A DNA stretch of 64,000 nt from Litorihabitans aurantiacus (GTDB lineage: Bacteria; Actinomycetota; Actinomycetes; Actinomycetales; Beutenbergiaceae). Shown here piece after piece: positions 60,402-64,000 of the stretch (its first letter is position 1; each line of letters starts with the position of its first letter). The position numbers were made by a program, and so were the translations under genes. Below the pieces are notes generated by a model, which saw only the letters and a program-made list of their open reading frames with translations, was not told the origin of the DNA and searched no databases. The stretch covers positions 1,612,001-1,676,000 of the forward strand of contig NZ_BSUM01000001.1 of NCBI RefSeq assembly GCF_030161595.1, read 5' to 3'.

Positions 60402-61562
60402 CTACCGCTTCGCCGGGGCCAGCGACGCGTAGCGCTCGCGCCACGCCGAGACGACGTCGGCCGACGTCGGCAGCTGCGCGAACCGCTCGCGCGCTCGCGC
60501 GGCGAGGTCGGCCCGCCGCTCGGGGTGCGTCACCAGGTGGGTCACGGCGGCCGCGATCGCCGGCGCGTGGCCGACCGGCACGAGGGAACCGCACCCGGTC
60601 ACGAGCTCCGGGAGGCCGCCGACGTCGGTCGCCACCACGGGCAGACCCGCCGCGAGGGCCTCCTGGACCACCAGGGCGCGCGCCTCCCACCGGCTCGGCA
60701 CCACCAGGACGTCGGCCGCGGCCATCCAGGCCGGGACGTCCTCGCGCGCCCCCACGAGGTGGAACGGCAGGCCCTCCGCGGCGCGCTCGAGCTCCGCGCG
60801 CAGGGGTGCGTCGCCGTCGCCGACGACGAACCAGCGCACCGCCGTCGCGGCACCCTCGCGCTGCACGAGCCGCGCGGCCTCGACGAGCACGCCGAGGTCC
60901 TTCTGCGGCGCGATGCGCGAGACCGTGAGGATCCACACCTCGCCGTCGTCGCTCGCGGGCTCCGTCGCGGGGTCGGTCGCGGGGTCGGCACCGCTCTCGC
61001 CCCGCTCGCGCAGCGCACGGCGCACGACGGCGCGCGCCGCCGCACGATCGCCGTCGAACCTCCCCGCGGCGGGCGCGGCGACGGGAGCGAGCTCGCTGCG
61101 GCGGGCCCCGAGCGCGGCCGCGCGGTCCACGAGGTCCTGCGACGCGCCCGTGACGAGCGCCGCGCGACGCGCCTGCCACCGCTCGGCCAGGGCGCCGGGA
61201 CCGCGCCGCGCGAGGATCGCGTTGTGCCAGGAGACGACGACGGGGACCCCGGTGCCGGCGGCGGCCAGCAGCGCCGTCAGGCCGGCCTGGTGCCCGTGGG
61301 CGTGGACGACGTCGCTGGCGCGCACCACGCGGCGCAGGCGGGCGAGCCCGCGGGCGTAGGCCTGCGGCGAGGAGCGCACGGGCCAGGCCCGCGTGTCGAC
61401 GCCGCCGCTGCCCGCGTCGCCCAGGTCGAACCTGCCCGCGGTCGCGGCGGGCACGACGACCCGCACGGCGTCGCCGGCGGCGCGCAGGCCCGCGGACAGG
61501 TCCGCCACGTGCACGCCGATGCCGCCGGCCGCGTGGCCGACGACCTGGAGGATCCTGGTCAT
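60402..61562 (-). CDS. Glycosyltransferase family 4 protein
   Basis: A 386-residue GT-B enzyme. The N-terminal glycine-rich loop [16 protein letters not shown] binds the donor. [65 protein letters not shown] (nucleotide-sugar site with the E-x7-E pattern) are clear. ATG 61562 is the start. Lies between pyrG and murJ, next to lipid-linked glycan genes, so a cell-wall or surface-polymer role is likely. Confidence 0.88.
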   Translation of the reverse strand: MTRILQVVGHAAGGIGVHVADLSAGLRAAGDAVRVVVPAATAGRFDLGDAGSGGVDTRAWPVRSSPQAYARGLARLRRVVRASDVVHAHGHQAGLTALLAAAGTGVPVVVSWHNAILARRGPGALAERWQARRAALVTGASQDLVDRAAALGARRSELAPVAAPAAGRFDGDRAAARAVVRRALRERGESGADPATDPATEPASDDGEVWILTVSRIAPQKDLGVLVEAARLVQREGAATAVRWFVVGDGDAPLRAELERAAEGLPFHLVGAREDVPAWMAAADVLVVPSRWEARALVVQEALAAGLPVVATDVGGLPELVTGCGSLVPVGHAPAIAAAVTHLVTHPERRADLAARARERFAQLPTSADVVSAWRERYASLAPAKR

Positions 61563-61593
61563 GGTTGCTCCTGCTCGGCTCGCTCGGTCGTGG

Positions 61594-63275
61594 TCAACGG
61601 GTGGGGGCGGTTCCGCCGCGCGCGTGCCGCAGCCGCGCGAGCGCCTGGCGGTCCCCGAGCGCCGCGACGCCGAGGGCGATCGCGCCGGCCACGAGGCCTC
61701 CCGCGGCCCCGAGGCCGAGCGCCGCGCCGAGGCCGGAGCCGCCCTGCGCCGTCGGGCCGAGACCGGCGAGCCAGCCTCCGGCGAGCGCACCGGCCGCGGC
61801 GCCCACGAGCGAGACGAGCGCGGTCCGGCCGACACCCGCGACGGCGTCCGCACCGAGCGCGTGCCGCACGCCCGCCAGCAGGGCGAGCGACCCGGCGAGC
61901 GTCCCTACGCTGGTCGCCGCGCCGAGGACCGCGAGGGTCGTGACCGAGTCGCCGCCGTCCGGCGCCGTGCCCACCAGGAGCAGCGCTCCCGCGACGGCGC
62001 TCAGCGCCACCGTGAGCCAGCCCGCGCTGATCGCGACCAGCGCGGTGCGGTTGTGCTCGACCGCGTAGAGCACGCGCGAGAGGTGGAAGACCAGGGCGAG
62101 CCCGACGACGCCGGCGGCGCCGCCGACGATCGCGGCCGCCATGCCCTCGACCCCGGAGCTGCCGCGGGCGTAGACGCCGAACACCTGCTCCACGCGCCCG
62201 GCGGCGGCCACCAGCGCGGCCGCCCCCGCCGCGGCGACGACGACGATCACGCGTGTGGACAGCGCGCTCTCGCGCGCGAGCGCCTCGCGGCGGCCCGCGG
62301 CCGCGTGCTCGGCCAGCCGGGGGAACATCGCGGTCGCGACCGGGACGGCGAGCACGGCGTAGGGCAGCAGGACGACGGCCTGGGCGTACTGGTGGACGTT
62401 GAGCGTGCCGTCCGTGGACCCGAAGGTGTTGGCCACGCGGACGGCGACGACGACGCTGACCTGCTGCGCGAGCAGGCCGCCCATCCCGGCCAGGGCGAGC
62501 GATCGCGCCCGCGCCGCCACGCCATCGGGGAAGCGGAGCGTGGGACGCAGCCGCACCCCGAGCCGCGCGACGGGGAGCAGCAGCGGGAGGCTGAGGACGA
62601 CGACGCCGGCGGTCGTGCCCCAACCCAGCGCGGCGACGGCGGCCGTGGTCAGCTCGGCCGCGGTCGGGTCCGACGGCGCCCACAGCCCCACGAGGCCGTA
62701 GGACAGCATGACGACGAGGCTGGACAGCAGCGGCGCGAGCGCCGGCCACACGAAGCGGCGGTGCGCCTGCAGCACGCCCGAGAGGACCACCCCGACGCCG
62801 TAGAGCGGGATCTGGACGGTGAAGATGCGCAGGAGCGTCGTGGCGAGCTCCACCTGGTCGTCCGGCGCGGACGGACCCGAGAGCGCCCGCACCGCCAGGG
62901 GTGCGGCCAGGAAGGTGGCGACCGCGACCGGGACCAGGACGAGCACCGCCCACGTCAGCAGCGCCGAGGCCGTGCGGTCGACGTCGCGGCGCAGGTGCTT
63001 CGCGAGCGGTCCGGCCAGCAGCGGGACGACGGCGCCGGCCAGCGCTCCCCGGCCGCGACCTCGAACAGCACGTTGGGCACGGTGTTGGCGGTCGAGTACG
63101 CGGTGCCGACCTCGTTGGGTCCCACCCACGCGTTCAGCGCGAACCAGCGCGCGAACCCGACCAGGCGCGCCAGCAGGGTCAGCACGGTCAGCACCGCCGC
63201 CGCGCCGGCCACCCCGGCGGTCAGGCGCGCGAGACGCCCGCGCGCGGCGGTGCGCTCGCCGTCAGCGGGCGTCAC
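61594..63275 (-). CDS. murJ: MurJ/MviN-like lipid II flippase family protein, one apparent frame break
   Basis: A polytopic protein with about 14 hydrophobic segments. The N-terminus (LTLLARLVGFARWFALNAWVGPNEVGTAYSTANTVPNVLFEVAAGG) is the family signature. One added base in C run 63047-63050 (G run on this strand) joins it to the rest (ALAGAVVPLLAGPLAKHL), giving 560 residues. GTG 63275 overlaps the preceding gene end by 14 bases. It flips lipid-linked precursors; whether it is the main MurJ or a polysaccharide flippase paralogue is open, given the GT4 and MraY-like neighbours. Confidence 0.85.
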
Positions 63276-64000
63276 GGCTCCCGGCCGGAGCGACGGCGTC
63301 GGCGGCCACGGCGTGCGGGTCGGCAGGCGCATCGGCGGGCAGCCGCCCGAAGGCGTCGATACGCGCGAGCACCGGCTGCCGGTCGATCACGCGGGAGAAG
63401 CTGACGCGCTCGCTGGCGAGCGTCCCGGCCACCACGACGGCGAGCGCGGCCGACCGCACCACCGGCCCGCGCGAGGCGAGCGCCACCCCGAGCGCCGCAC
63501 CCAGCGCGTTGGCGCCGGTGTCGCCGAGCATCGTCGTCTCCGCGAGGTCGGACGGGGCGGCCGCGACGGCTGCTCCGACGGCGGCCGCGGCCACCCCGGC
63601 GCCCGGTCCACCGACCGCGACGAGCGGGCCGCCGAGGAGCGCGGTGGCCTTGAGCGCGCGACCCGGGCGCAGGTCGAGCAGGTTCAGGAGGTTCGCCGTG
63701 CCGGCGACCAGGGCACCGCTGGTCACGGCGTCCAGCGCCGTGCCGAGGGCGGCCGTCCCGCGACGGTCGCGGCGGTCGGTCGCCAGGACTGCCCCGGCCA
63801 CGAGGCTGGCGGCCGTGATACCGACCAGCTTGACGGCACCCGTCGTCACGGTGCCGCGCGCGAGCGCACCCAGGTGCCCGCGCAGGCCCTTGGTCCCGCG
63901 GTCGTCCGGGCGCTCTGTCAGGTCGTCCAGGGCCCCGAGACCACCCGCGGCGGCGACGGCGACGCCGCCCGCCAGGGCGGGTGCACCACCGGTGGCGACC
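63262..64000 (-). CDS. MraY/WecA-like glycosyl-1-phosphate transferase, partial
   Basis: The open frame runs off the window edge, so the N-terminus is missing. The visible 245 codons include LGALDDLTERPDDRGTKGLRGHLGAL (aspartate motif and loop), NLLNLLDLRPGRALKA and MLGDTGANALGAALG, characteristic of the polyprenyl-phosphate sugar-phosphate transferases. It should start a lipid-linked glycan that the neighbouring GT4 and flippase extend and export. Confidence 0.82.
   Translation of the reverse strand, partial: VATGGAPALAGGVAVAAAGGLGALDDLTERPDDRGTKGLRGHLGALARGTVTTGAVKLVGITAASLVAGAVLATDRRDRRGTAALGTALDAVTSGALVAGTANLLNLLDLRPGRALKATALLGGPLVAVGGPGAGVAAAAVGAAVAAAPSDLAETTMLGDTGANALGAALGVALASRGPVVRSAALAVVVAGTLASERVSFSRVIDRQPVLARIDAFGRLPADAPADPHAVAADAVAPAGSRDAR

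Overview
The window is high-GC actinobacterial DNA. GTG starts, overlapping stop/start codons, a SUF operon led by sufR with a Rieske gene between sufD and sufC, and an ABC-exporter/ctaA neighbourhood point to a Micrococcales-type actinomycete. I cannot name the genus from sequence alone.

Layout. (1) 1 to about 31,950: the right-hand part of a tailed (siphovirus-type) prophage. An orphan DNA methyltransferase, a primase-helicase and a RuvC-like gene form the replication end. Three small accessory genes follow, then the late operon in canonical order: small and large terminase, portal, MuF-like protein, scaffold, major capsid, connector genes, tail tube, tail chaperone, tape measure, baseplate genes, SGNH-hydrolase fibre, amidase and holins. 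A lone secreted chymotrypsin-like protease sits after the lysis genes. Integrase, repressor and left end lie outside the window. (2) 31,957-32,344: RNase P RNA (rnpB, minus strand), directly next to the prophage end. (3) 32.4-33.6 kb: OsmC-like and YaaA-like oxidative-stress genes, then about 300 bp of repeats. (4) 42.3-33.9 kb, minus strand: sufR-sufB-sufD-Rieske-sufC-sufS-sufU-sufT, then Nif3-like and coiled-coil genes. A palindrome in front of sufR is a likely SufR operator. (5) 42.4-44.1 kb: a two-gene ABC exporter. (6) 44.28-56.84 kb: three tandem paralogous secreted subtilases (S8) of about 1,340 residues, each ending in S-layer-homology-like repeats, with its own terminator and a shared promoter pattern. 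(7) 56.9-64 kb: ctaA (heme A synthase), a NUDIX hydrolase, pyrG, a GT4 glycosyltransferase, MurJ and a partial MraY/WecA-like transferase.

A property of the data matters for every reader. At least 17 reading-frame breaks occur, in phage genes and in single-copy chromosomal genes alike. Each is repaired by adding one base, almost always in a G or C run of 4-5. The simplest explanation is systematic homopolymer deletion in the assembly, not pseudogenes. I therefore annotate these genes as whole, give the run to inspect, and quote restored lengths.

The most interesting biology: iteron-like repeats inside the 3' end of the primase-helicase gene (candidate replication origin); three solitary prophage genes for envelope or secreted proteins (membrane protein, lipoprotein, protease), each with a promoter placed for a leaderless mRNA; an Ogr/Delta-like zinc finger gene on the opposite strand inside the late operon; the three-gene SLH-subtilase array with a recently homogenised 3' module; and phased 21-bp intergenic repeats.
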